Shown: piece by piece, positions 1 through 5,663 of the stretch
Layout: each line of letters starts with the position of its first letter
How positions within the stretch are numbered: the stretch's first letter is position 1
Assembly (NCBI GenBank): GCA_045638265.1
Contig: JAZUBA010000062.1
Span: forward strand, 1 to 19,169
DNA: 19,169 bases
Origin: RGIG4140 sp045638265
GTDB taxonomy: Bacteria; Pseudomonadota; Alphaproteobacteria; CAAHEQ01; UBA3637
Direction: 5' to 3'
Program-made: the position numbers and the translations under genes
Notes under the pieces: model-generated
What the model was told of the DNA's origin: nothing
The model's database searches: none
The model's input: only the letters and a program-made list of their open reading frames with translations

Positions 1-195
1 GTTCATTTGATTACTTTTATCCCAAGAATTGTCTCTGAAATTTTTGATATTTAAAGTAATTAAATCCAATATCCGTTGCTTACAACTTTCTTTGGATAAC
101 AAGCCTTCATCTTTTTGTGTTTCCAATCGAGTAATGCCAAATGATGACATAAAATCTTCAATGTTTAATGTATTAATCGTTGCTGTATTTAACAT
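1..195 (-). CDS. Partial unknown protein, N-terminal 65 residues
   Basis: An open reading frame runs from ATG at 195 down to base 1 with no stop, so only the N-terminus is in the window. It begins MLNTATINTLNIEDFMSSFG and continues with a Lys/Gln-rich, probably helical stretch ending near SNQMN. An AAAGGA ribosome binding site lies just upstream of the ATG, which supports this start. I recognise no domain. Three tandem 10-bp repeats about 130 bases upstream (324-353) could be an operator, but nothing ties them to this gene. The reading frame and ribosome binding site are seen directly; the function is unknown. Confidence 0.6.
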   Translation of the reverse strand, partial: MLNTATINTLNIEDFMSSFGITRLETQKDEGLLSKESCKQRILDLITLNIKNFRDNSWDKSNQMN

Positions 196-323
196 ATTAT
201 ATCCTTTCAGTTTGTTGTTCCCGAACAGACCCATTCCATCCGGTATACTTTTATTTTACCAGTCTTTTTTGTCTTCAAAAAGCATCTTGATTAGACAAAA
301 ATCGTTTTTCCGTCCAGATGGAG

Positions 324-353
324 TCATATGCTTTCATATGCGTTCATATTCAT
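324..353. repeat. Three tandem 10-bp repeats (TCATATGCTT-like)
   Basis: TCATATGCTT, TCATATGCGT and TCATATTCAT follow one another with a strict 10-bp period, close to one helical turn. Such an array can bind a protein cooperatively along one face of the helix. It lies upstream of the minus-strand gene that starts at 195. The repeats are seen in the sequence; an operator role is inference. Confidence 0.4.
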
Positions 354-430
354 TCCCTTTTTCTTTCACAAGATTTCTGAATTTTGTTAATTTTGCTGTA
401 TTTTTGTTCTTAAACAATAAAAAATCATGC

Positions 431-461
431 CGAATCCTTGCGAATCGGATTCGTTTTTTTT
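431..461 (+). terminator. Intrinsic terminator with no annotated upstream gene
   Basis: A perfect 7-bp stem, CGAATCC (431-437) and GGATTCG (447-453), with a 9-nt loop is followed directly by eight T residues (454-461). The T tract makes it a + strand terminator. On the minus strand the nearest T run lies several bases beyond the stem and is weaker. No + strand gene ends before it in the window, so it may end a short untranslated transcript or antisense RNA starting in 200-420. Confidence 0.65.
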
Positions 462-533
462 GTAATCATTCCGTTTTTTAATCAAGTAAAGATAAATATT
501 CTTATAAAAATACAACTATAAAGGAATGATAAA

Positions 534-809
534 ATGATGAATAAAAATAACTATTTTATAGATGATGTTGAAGATTTAAAAGAAATTCTGTCTGAAATGA
601 TAGACATCAATGCTCCTGTTAATGGTAATCAAGCAACTTTACTACATCTGTGTTGTATTATGAGTTCTAATACTGAACCGATAGAATACTTGCTTGAACA
701 AGGGGCTAATCCGTTTCAAAAAGATAAGTTTGGATTGACGGCTTTTGATTATGCCATCCGAAACCCCAACCAATGGGCAAGAGTGTTGAATTATTTAACA
801 TTAAAATAA
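534..809 (+). CDS. Small ankyrin-repeat protein
   Basis: A 91-residue protein with about two ankyrin repeats, best seen as ATLLHLCCI...IEYLLEQGANPFQKDKFGLTAFDYAIR. The TxLHxxC, LLExGANP and GLTAFDYA pieces are the consensus hairpin and helix positions. Ankyrin repeats mediate protein-protein contacts. Two repeats form a very short solenoid, so this may be a minimal adaptor or a relic of a longer protein. The first of two adjacent ATG codons is chosen because AAGGA (521-525) sits 8 bases upstream; the second ATG is only one codon later. The gene ends in a bidirectional terminator shared with the convergent kinase gene. A related four-repeat protein lies at 16473-16934. The partner is unknown. 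Confidence 0.8.
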   Translation: MMNKNNYFIDDVEDLKEILSEMIDINAPVNGNQATLLHLCCIMSSNTEPIEYLLEQGANPFQKDKFGLTAFDYAIRNPNQWARVLNYLTLK

Positions 810-834
810 AAGGACTGTTCATCAGTCCTTTTTT
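809..834. terminator. Bidirectional intrinsic terminator
   Basis: A perfect 9-bp stem, AAAGGACTG (809-817) and CAGTCCTTT (823-831), has the loop TTCAT, with T residues following on the + strand and A residues preceding. It serves the + ankyrin gene and the convergent - kinase gene, overlapping both stop codons. A near copy lies at 2255-2283. Confidence 0.85.
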
Positions 835-1294
835 AGTAATTTTTTATTTTTATGTCATACTCATCAGGTTTAGGAGTTTCAAATAGTTGTTTTAATTTTT
901 TAAATTCTTTCAAATTGTTTTCTGCAATTATACCTTTTCTCAATGATAGCCGTTTCTTTAAAATATCATCAGGAGCATAAACATAATGCAAAATTGAAGG
1001 AATTCCCATTAACATTGCTTTTTCTTTTGCATCAGTTCTTGAGGCCTTGCTCCAAAATCCTAAATCAAAAATAATATCTTGATTTAATTCTGATAATACA
1101 TTTATTCTTTGCCATAAAATATCTATTGTTTTAGAAAAGCATTCTTCCCAGTTCTCTTCATATTCTTTTTTTGAAAACAACTTCATACACTCTTCATCGG
1201 CATTTAAAACAACTCCATTTATCTCCTTTGCCAGTCGTTTCGCATAGGTTGTTTTTCCTGCACCAAGAAAACCACAAATCAAATGTAATTTCAA
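833..1294 (-). CDS. P-loop AAA-type kinase (AAA_33 / zeta-toxin-like ATP-binding protein)
   Basis: About 153 residues starting MKLHLICGFLGAGKTTYAKR. The Walker A motif GFLGAGKTT is at residues 8-16. An acidic LNADEE region and the IIFDLGFWSKASRTD segment follow, as in small predicted kinases of the AAA_33/COG0645 type; the substrate is unknown. The frame opens at a TTG at 1324, but that codon has no ribosome binding site. The TTG at 1294 lies just after GAAGGGGAA, two bases past the stop of the upstream gene, and gives the usual short N-terminus before the P-loop, so it is preferred. It is the last gene of a three-gene minus-strand cassette after the class III Fic and the 82-residue protein. 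Zeta-toxin relatives use this fold, but no antitoxin is evident, so a toxin role is not claimed. Confidence 0.8.
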   Translation of the reverse strand: MKLHLICGFLGAGKTTYAKRLAKEINGVVLNADEECMKLFSKKEYEENWEECFSKTIDILWQRINVLSELNQDIIFDLGFWSKASRTDAKEKAMLMGIPSILHYVYAPDDILKKRLSLRKGIIAENNLKEFKKLKQLFETPKPDEYDIKIKNY

Positions 1295-1295
1295 T

Positions 1296-1544
1296 TTATT
1301 CTTCCCCTTCAATTCCAAATACAATTTTCAGGTTGTTTCTTTTTTTTCTAACAATTTCAAATCCATTACGGGAAATAACAAAAACTTTTTTAAATATCCA
1401 AAATCTGAAATAATATCTTTTATTTTTTAATTTAACTGATTTTTTAACACGATATTCGGTTCCATCAAAGTTTTCAATTTCAACACTTTTACCAAATCCA
1501 AATCGGTTATTGTCAAAATCTAAACCATATTCTACAAATATCAT
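1296..1544 (-). CDS. Unknown 82-residue protein of the Fic cassette
   Basis: A small basic protein, rich in Lys, Arg, Phe and Tyr, whose pattern suggests beta strands (VKKSVKLKNKRYYFRFWIFK). AGGA lies a few bases before the ATG at 1544. It starts 15 bases after the Fic stop, and its stop is adjacent to the kinase start, so the three genes are probably co-transcribed. No domain is recognised. Residues 20-25 read SVEIEN and formally match the [S/T]xxxE[G/N] pattern of Fic inhibitory helices. They sit in a strand-like context, so the match may be chance. Confidence 0.65.
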   Translation of the reverse strand: MIFVEYGLDFDNNRFGFGKSVEIENFDGTEYRVKKSVKLKNKRYYFRFWIFKKVFVISRNGFEIVRKKRNNLKIVFGIEGEE

Positions 1545-1559
1545 TGTATTATTGTCCTG

Positions 1560-2183
1560 TTATTTCTTTGCCTTTGACATCAAACTATGAATATCATATT
1601 CATCATAACCTTCATAGTAATAACTCACATCAATGCCTTTCATATAAATTTCTCGTTCATTGATTTTATCTGTCAAAGCATTTTGGAGCAAATGTTTAAT
1701 CTCAATATCTTTAACAGGACTTCTTTCCATAGAAGACAGGTAATCGGCCTTATCAATCTTATTCCAATCAACAACTTTTTTTAATTCTTGTTTGAACATC
1801 AGGTCTAGCCAAATTCGGGTAGCACGACCGTTTCCTTCCCTGAATGGATGAGCAATGTTCATTTCTACATACTTTTCCACAATTTCATCAAAGGTTGATT
1901 GAGGCATTTTATCAATAGCCTTTAAAGATTGTTTTAAATACATAACCGGAGCAAATCTGAAATTGTTTTTAGAGATATTAACAGTTCGTATTTGCCCCGC
2001 AAAATCATAAATATCTTCAAACAAATACTTGTGAATTTGCTTTAATCCGGCAAAAGTTCCAACTTTTATCTTGTTAATTTTACCACTGTCAAACAGTTTT
2101 AAGGCTTTTTCCTTACTGATTTTTTCTTCTTGTTTGTTCAGTTCTACTTGGTCAGTGATGTTTAACTTGTTTTCAAAAACCAT
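1560..2183 (-). CDS. fic: Class III Fic protein adenylyltransferase, NmFic-like
   Basis: A 207-residue Fic-domain enzyme that is expected to transfer AMP from ATP to hydroxyl side chains of target proteins. The catalytic motif HPFREGNGR is at residues 112-120. A C-terminal inhibitory motif, S187-YYY-E191-G192, marks the class III arrangement, in which the inhibitory helix follows the catalytic core. Segments such as VGTFAGLKQIHKYLF, DFAGQIR, VEMNIAHPF and GIDVSYYYEGY closely match the Neisseria meningitidis NmFic pattern as I recall it. That enzyme is autoinhibited as an oligomer and targets DNA gyrase; the same target here is inference. There are 15 extra residues after SYYYEG. AAGGGA precedes the ATG and a good promoter lies at 2216-2244. 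It heads the cassette with the 82-residue protein and the kinase. Confidence 0.92.
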   Translation of the reverse strand: MVFENKLNITDQVELNKQEEKISKEKALKLFDSGKINKIKVGTFAGLKQIHKYLFEDIYDFAGQIRTVNISKNNFRFAPVMYLKQSLKAIDKMPQSTFDEIVEKYVEMNIAHPFREGNGRATRIWLDLMFKQELKKVVDWNKIDKADYLSSMERSPVKDIEIKHLLQNALTDKINEREIYMKGIDVSYYYEGYDEYDIHSLMSKAKK

Positions 2184-2215
2184 AACAATCCCTTATTTTT
2201 TTATCTATTTTCCTC

Positions 2216-2244
2216 AATATAACATAGGAAGTGCAAAAACTCAA
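2216..2244 (-). promoter_or_regulatory. Sigma-70-type promoter of the class III fic cassette
   Basis: On the minus strand TTGAGT (-35, 2239-2244) and TATATT (-10, 2216-2221) are separated by exactly 17 bases. The predicted start is near 2209, about 26 bases before the fic ATG. Assigned by pattern only. Confidence 0.5.
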
Positions 2245-2254
2245 CTTAAAAAGT

Positions 2255-2283
2255 AAAAGGACTGTTCATCATCAGTCCTTTTT
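2255..2283 (-). terminator. Intrinsic terminator, near copy of the one at 809-834
   Basis: AAAAGGACTG (2255-2264) pairs with CAGTCCTTTT (2273-2282), leaving an 8-nt loop. It differs from the 809-834 hairpin mainly by an extra ATC in the loop. It ends the winged-helix gene, whose last three codons and stop lie inside the hairpin, and isolates the downstream fic promoter. Confidence 0.8.
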
Positions 2284-2841
2284 CTCATTCTCTTGTATAA
2301 CTTCTTCCAGCTTCTCTTTTGAAATGCCATTCTTATAAAAAATGTTCTCCAACTTCGTTATCCTATCAGTTTGTGAAGCACTTGTTTTCTCCAACTTCCT
2401 TATTCTTTCTTCAAGTTCATTTGCTTTTCTTGTGAGTTCTTCATTTGTTAAGATTAAATCTGTCTTTTCTGATACCAATGAATTAACTCTTCCCTCTGAA
2501 AATGTTAATTGTTCTTGTAAGTATTGATTTTCATTGACTGCTGTATCTCTTTCTGATTTTAACACCTTCTTATCAACATTAGTCATATCAAGACACAATC
2601 TTTTATATTCCTTACCAGTTAAAGACAAAACTCGTCTGCCTTTCTTGTCTATTTCCTTATAAAGGTATCCATCCCTTATCAAGTCATTTATAAATGTTTT
2701 TGCTGTATTCACTGTCAAACCAATTGCCTCTGCTATGAACTCATTATTGGCAAAAAAGGCATAGTTATTACGGGTCTTAAAGCATATATACTCTAAAATA
2801 TATCGTTTGGCTATTGACAATTCTGATTTTGATTTACTCAT
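2272..2841 (-). CDS. Winged-helix DNA-binding protein with C-terminal coiled coil
   Basis: A 189-residue protein. Residues about 5-75 fit an HTH_36-type winged helix, with IAEAIGLTVNTAKTFINDLIRDGYLY as the recognition region and the following KKGRRVLSLT as the wing. Residues about 95-170 are a Lys/Glu-rich heptad-like coiled coil (ELTRKANELEERIRKLEK), which suggests a dimer. HTH_36 domains occur in plasmid replication initiators and in transcription factors. The divergent side holds a phased 16-bp repeat array (3030-3226) and a palindrome at 2898-2913, ATGAAA/TTTCAT, near its own promoter region. A role in binding these sites is inference. AGGAG lies just before the ATG. Confidence 0.75.
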   Translation of the reverse strand: MSKSKSELSIAKRYILEYICFKTRNNYAFFANNEFIAEAIGLTVNTAKTFINDLIRDGYLYKEIDKKGRRVLSLTGKEYKRLCLDMTNVDKKVLKSERDTAVNENQYLQEQLTFSEGRVNSLVSEKTDLILTNEELTRKANELEERIRKLEKTSASQTDRITKLENIFYKNGISKEKLEEVIQENEKKD

Positions 2842-2946
2842 CTTAAACTCCTGTTTTATTCATTAAATCTTCCAATTCCACCTAACACTCGCAATTTATG
2901 AAAGGTATTTCATATTGCTCGTGAAGGTTCATTGATACCTACGTTC

Positions 2947-2970
2947 AAACAACCGGAGCAACGGTTGTTT
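2947..2970. repeat. Perfect 9-bp hairpin
   Basis: AAACAACCG (2947-2955) and CGGTTGTTT (2962-2970) enclose a 6-nt loop. It lies about 110 bases upstream of the winged-helix gene start. It lacks a clear T tract for termination, so it is more likely a protein-binding or structural site. Confidence 0.5.
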
Positions 2971-3029
2971 TCTACTTGGTATTTATTCGGGTAAATATCC
3001 AAATTTTCGTTTGAACAAAAAAATATTCG

Positions 3030-3226
3030 GGATATTGTTATGTTCGGCATTTTAAGCCTTGGAGGCTCTTATGTTCAGGATATTAAAAAATGGAGGCTGT
3101 TATGTTCAACCCGAGGACCGATATGTTCTTTGCCGAAGATGGTTATTCCCACTTCGGGAGGCTGTTATGTTCGCCTTATTTCTCTAAACCCCTTGTATTC
3201 ATTGGGTTTTAGAGGTGTTTTTGTTC
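3030..3226. repeat. Array of six 16-bp iteron-like repeats (consensus GGAGGCTGTTATGTTC)
   Basis: Copies lie at 3030-3045, 3061-3076, 3092-3107, 3113-3128, 3157-3172 and, most degenerate, 3211-3226. The copies at 3061, 3092 and 3157 are almost identical and all but the last end in TATGTTC. Start-to-start spacings are 31, 31, 21, 44 and 54 bases, close to 3, 3, 2, 4 and 5 helical turns. All are in the same orientation. This resembles replication iterons or a cooperative operator, with the neighbouring winged-helix protein as a candidate binder. The unequal spacing and absence of unique equal-length spacers exclude a CRISPR array. Confidence 0.6.
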
Positions 3227-3615
3227 GCTATAATAGTACTTATAATAGAAATAAAAAAGAAAGAGATTATAATAAGTCAAAATAAAGACATTAGACCTCT
3301 TTTTTCTTTGGATTACACCAGAAAAGGAATGTAATTGGAGTAATGTGATGGGATAGTCATTGGGTTAAATAACTAAATCCAAAGCAATGGGATGGATTAT
3401 ATGAGAAAGTAATTAGGTGTTAAATACATTAATCCCAACTGCCAAAGGCCATTAGTCTGATCAAAAATAAATTGGGGAAAACCAACGGCTCGGGGGTGGC
3501 AACTGGTTTTGGTGAGGTGGGTTCTTGTGAATGCTACAAGACATTACTATCCAGAAAAGTTCTTAGAAAACTTTTAAAAGTTTGGAGAAAACTAACCTCA
3601 CAAACAATTTTAATG

Positions 3616-3658
3616 TTGATTTATCGTTAATTTAATGATATATTATCGTTAATTTAAT
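3616..3658 (+). promoter_or_regulatory. Promoter with two operator repeats upstream of the class II fic gene
   Basis: TTGATT (3616-3621), a 17-bp spacer and TATATT (3639-3644), preceded by TGA as an extended -10, form a good promoter. TTATCGTTAATTTAAT occurs twice, at 3621-3636 and 3643-3658. The first copy fills the spacer and the second covers the -10 and start point. The first copy is part of a near-perfect palindrome (3623-3639, ATCGTTAA-T-TTAATGAT). Binding would block RNA polymerase. The winged helix of the adjacent Fic protein is the natural repressor candidate. Confidence 0.65.
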
Positions 3659-3671
3659 AATGGAGAGACAA

Positions 3672-4742
3672 ATGACATTTAATCCTAAATATCAAATTAC
3701 TGCTCAAATTATACAAGATTTAGCCAGAATTGAGGTTGTTAAGCAATCTTTTGAAACAAAAGCAATATCCCCACAATTATTGCATTCTTTAAGAGAAACA
3801 TCCAAGATTTCCTCTGTTCATTATTCAACATTTATTGAAGGTAATCGTTTAACTTGGTCTGAGGTTCAAAATACCTTAAAAGGCAACAGATTAGAGAAAA
3901 AAGAAAGAGATGAAGCAGAAGTTAAAGCATATTATAATGCTTGGAACAAAATGGAAGAACTTGCTCTTCAAAATCATCCTTTTGATGAAGAATTGATTGA
4001 AATACTACACTCTTTGGTTGAAGGTAGTAAAAAGAAGATTCCTTATAGAGAACAACCTAATGCCATTAGAGATAGTGAAACAGGATCTATTATCTATTTG
4101 CCACCAGAATATATGGAAGTTCCTCAGATGATGAAGGATTTGTGTGAGTGGGTTCAAAAATCAAAAGATTTGCCTATTCCATTAGTTGCAAGTATTGTGC
4201 ATTATCAATTTGTAACCATTCACCCTTATATGGATGGAAATGGTAGAACTGCAAGATTGCTGACCAGTTTCATTATGAGAACGAATGGATATGATTTAAA
4301 AGGCATTTACTCTTTGGAAGAATATTATGCCAAAGATTTAGAATCCTATTATAATGCCTTACAAACCCATCCTCATCACAACTATTATTATGGCAGACAT
4401 GAGGCAGATATAACCTCTTGGATTGGGTATTTTATCAAAGGTGTTGCACATAGTTTTGACAGGGTGAATAATCAAGCAATAACCCAAGAAAACAAAGGAT
4501 TTAGCACAGATAAAAGTCCATTAATAAGAGAATTAGATGTCAAACAAAGAAAGATTTTAGAGCTTTTTGTTGAGTTTAAAGAAGTTACTTCTAACCAAAT
4601 TGCTATAAAACTGGGAGTCTCTGACCAATCTGCCAGAGTTCTAATCAGAAGCTGGGTCAATGAAGGGTTTATAATTCCGACAAACACCTCTAACAAAGCA
4701 AGAAAATACACCCTTTCAAACAAGTTTGAAGAGTTGATTTAA
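3672..4742 (+). CDS. fic: Class II Fic family protein with C-terminal winged helix
   Basis: About 356 residues from MTFNPKYQ. The N-terminal helical region contains the inhibitory motif S52-TFI-E56-G57, so this is class II, with the inhibitory helix before the core. The Fic motif HPYMDGNGRTAR begins near residue 184, with Tyr in place of the usual Phe. Residues about 285-356 form a winged helix (VTSNQIAIKLGVSDQSARVLIRSWVNEGFI). Such proteins are thought to AMPylate or otherwise modify a partner and often regulate their own gene. The frame opens at an ATG at 3660, but the predicted transcript starts near 3651. GGAGAG (3662-3667) is well placed only for the ATG at 3672, so that start is chosen. 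The operator repeats in the promoter support autoregulation. The target is unknown. Confidence 0.9.
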   Translation: MTFNPKYQITAQIIQDLARIEVVKQSFETKAISPQLLHSLRETSKISSVHYSTFIEGNRLTWSEVQNTLKGNRLEKKERDEAEVKAYYNAWNKMEELALQNHPFDEELIEILHSLVEGSKKKIPYREQPNAIRDSETGSIIYLPPEYMEVPQMMKDLCEWVQKSKDLPIPLVASIVHYQFVTIHPYMDGNGRTARLLTSFIMRTNGYDLKGIYSLEEYYAKDLESYYNALQTHPHHNYYYGRHEADITSWIGYFIKGVAHSFDRVNNQAITQENKGFSTDKSPLIRELDVKQRKILELFVEFKEVTSNQIAIKLGVSDQSARVLIRSWVNEGFIIPTNTSNKARKYTLSNKFEELI

Positions 4743-4777
4743 CGTTTTTCATCTTCTTCCAACTTCTTTAAGAAACT

Positions 4778-5374
4778 TCAAACCATACATTCACAAATAA
4801 ACTTATTCAAAGTTTTGATATCAACTTTAAGGATTTTGGCAATTTTGTTTTTAGAGACATTCTTTTCCAAAAGGTCTTTAATTTGAAGAGTTTTACCATC
4901 TAACTTATGCTTTTGATTTTTCTTGCCTTTTGGTCTGCCTAAGACTTTTCCTTCATTTTGAAGACGTTTTAAGGCTTCTGTTGTTCTTTGAGAAATGAGA
5001 TCTCTTTCAATCTCAGCAGACAAACCAAAGGCAAATGCTAAGACTTTGCTTTCTATTGTTTTTCCAAGACGATAATGGTCTTTAATCGTCCAAACCTGAC
5101 ACCCTATACTCATGCAATGGTGCAAAATACTCATCACTTGCAACAAATTTCTACCCAAGCGAGACAGTTCAGTAGCAATTACAATATCATCATTTTTGAT
5201 TTGTTTGAGCAGTTTTCCAAGTTTTCTTTTATTTAATTCTTTTGTAGCACTGATAGTTTCAGTTATCGATTTGCCAATAACAATCTTGTTTTGAAGACAA
5301 AATTGTTCAATTTCAAATTTTTGGTTTTCTGTGGTTTGTTTGTCAGTTGAAACTCTAATATATCCATAAATCAT
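4778..5374 (-). CDS. Serine site-specific recombinase (resolvase/invertase family)
   Basis: A 198-residue small serine recombinase. The N-terminus MIYGYIRVSTDKQ holds the nucleophile Ser9. The conserved TELSRLGRNLLQ and AEIERDLISQRTTEAL segments follow, and a C-terminal helix-turn-helix (KNKIAKILKVDIKTLNKFI) binds the recombination site. The N-terminus resembles Mpi/Pin-type invertases as I recall them, so inversion of a promoter or segment is possible; resolution of a plasmid dimer is the alternative. AAAGGA precedes the ATG. It is convergent with the class II fic gene and divergent from the methyltransferase. No transposon terminal repeats are seen nearby. AAAAATAAGGGATT at 5437-5450 has an inverted copy at 2187-2200, which could be tested as a substrate but may be chance. 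Confidence 0.9.
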   Translation of the reverse strand: MIYGYIRVSTDKQTTENQKFEIEQFCLQNKIVIGKSITETISATKELNKRKLGKLLKQIKNDDIVIATELSRLGRNLLQVMSILHHCMSIGCQVWTIKDHYRLGKTIESKVLAFAFGLSAEIERDLISQRTTEALKRLQNEGKVLGRPKGKKNQKHKLDGKTLQIKDLLEKNVSKNKIAKILKVDIKTLNKFICECMV

Positions 5375-5454
5375 TTTGTGGTCCTTTTAATTTTATTTAT
5401 TAAAAAACCATAATTTACTGGATAAATGGATATAGGAAAAATAAGGGATTAATA

Positions 5455-5493
5455 ATGTCCCAAAAACCTCCCGTTTTTTATACAAAAACATGA
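5455..5493 (+). other. Possible 12-residue leader peptide or gene remnant
   Basis: AAGGGA is followed after about 9 bases by ATG at 5455 and a 12-codon frame reading MSQKPPVFYTKT, ending in TGA. The ribosome binding site spacing is good. It may be a leader peptide, or the start of a gene lost to deletion. No promoter for it is clear. Confidence 0.2.
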
Positions 5494-5558
5494 CGTATTA
5501 CTAAAATTTGTTTAATTTCATATAATTCAAATACATCCAAGAAAAATAAGTATCTCTC

Positions 5559-5587
5559 TTGCAAAATGAAATGATATGTTGTATTAT
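5559..5587 (+). promoter_or_regulatory. Sigma-70-type promoter of the restriction-modification operon
   Basis: TTGCAA (5559-5564) and TATTAT (5582-5587) are 17 bases apart. The predicted start is near 5594, inside the second 18-bp repeat. This leaves a leader of about 48 bases to the ATG at 5642. Confidence 0.6.
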
Positions 5588-5624
5588 AGGAAAAATAAGG
5601 GACATAAAACCTCCTATACTTAGG

Positions 5625-5663
5625 ATTTTATACCCTTTTAAATGAAACAAAGGGGTATAAAAT
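5625..5663 (+). promoter_or_regulatory. Hairpin over the methyltransferase translation start
   Basis: ATTTTATACCC (5625-5635) and GGGTATAAAAT (5653-5663) are perfect 11-bp arms around a 17-nt loop. The loop holds the ATG at 5642. The right arm covers the only good ribosome binding sequence (AGGGG, 5651-5655) and touches the in-frame TTG at 5663. It could limit translation of the methyltransferase, or be a dimer operator. Confidence 0.5.

Larger units (their letters stand above)
196..533. other. Intergenic region between divergent genes, with a terminator and tandem repeats
   Basis: This 338-base gap separates the divergent genes starting at 195 (-) and 534 (+). It contains three 10-bp tandem repeats and a strong intrinsic terminator reading on the + strand. 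The long + frame here (about 29-481) has low-complexity Phe/Ser/Ile-rich composition and no ribosome binding site. It also overlaps the real minus-strand start, so it is not taken as a gene. Confidence 0.6.
2842..3671. other. Large non-coding region with hairpins, phased repeats and operators; origin or control region candidate
   Basis: This gap of about 830 bases has no convincing gene. From left to right it contains a short palindrome (2898-2913), a hairpin (2947-2970) enclosed by inverted GTTCAAAC/GTTTGAAC arms (2943-2950, 3009-3016), and the six-copy repeat array (3030-3226). An inverted repeat CTTTGGATT/AATCCAAAG follows (3306-3314, 3376-3384). A locally G-rich stretch lies around 3474-3530, with AAAACCA/TGGTTTT arms. 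Next come the palindrome AAACTTTTAAAAGTTT near 3569-3584 and the fic promoter/operator. The 81-codon + frame 3040-3285 is produced by the repeats and is rejected. Confidence 0.5.
5431..5602. repeat. 18-bp direct repeat pair in the recombinase/methyltransferase intergenic region
   Basis: TATAGGAAAAATAAGGGA occurs at 5431-5448 and 5585-5602, 154 bases apart. The similarity resumes after a short gap at AAAACCTCC. The second copy overlaps the -10 and start point of the methyltransferase promoter, so the pair may be operators or a partial duplication of a promoter-leader segment. Both are in the gap between the divergent recombinase and methyltransferase genes. Confidence 0.6.

Noticed and set aside
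29..481. 150-codon + frame
   Set aside because: Low-complexity Phe/Ser/Ile-rich product with no ribosome binding site. It is opposite the real minus-strand start at 195 and runs through the terminator at 431-461.
833..1294. Calling the P-loop kinase a zeta toxin
   Set aside because: The Walker A motif fits the general AAA_33 kinase fold, but no epsilon-type antitoxin or specific zeta substrate motif could be identified.
1315..1330. TTG at 1324 as the start of the P-loop kinase
   Set aside because: No ribosome binding site precedes it. The TTG at 1294 has GAAGGGGAA at good spacing and gives the normal short N-terminus.
3030..3226. CRISPR array
   Set aside because: The repeats are only 16 bp and degenerate, the intervals are uneven (5 to 38 bases), and there are no cas genes.
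3040..3285. 81-codon + frame as a gene
   Set aside because: It runs through the 16-bp repeat array, so its GGSYV, RLLCS and GGCYV segments just translate the repeats. It has no ribosome binding site and low coding quality.
4778..5374. Transposon or insertion sequence centred on the serine recombinase
   Set aside because: No transposase, no terminal inverted repeats and no target duplication were seen around the recombinase gene.
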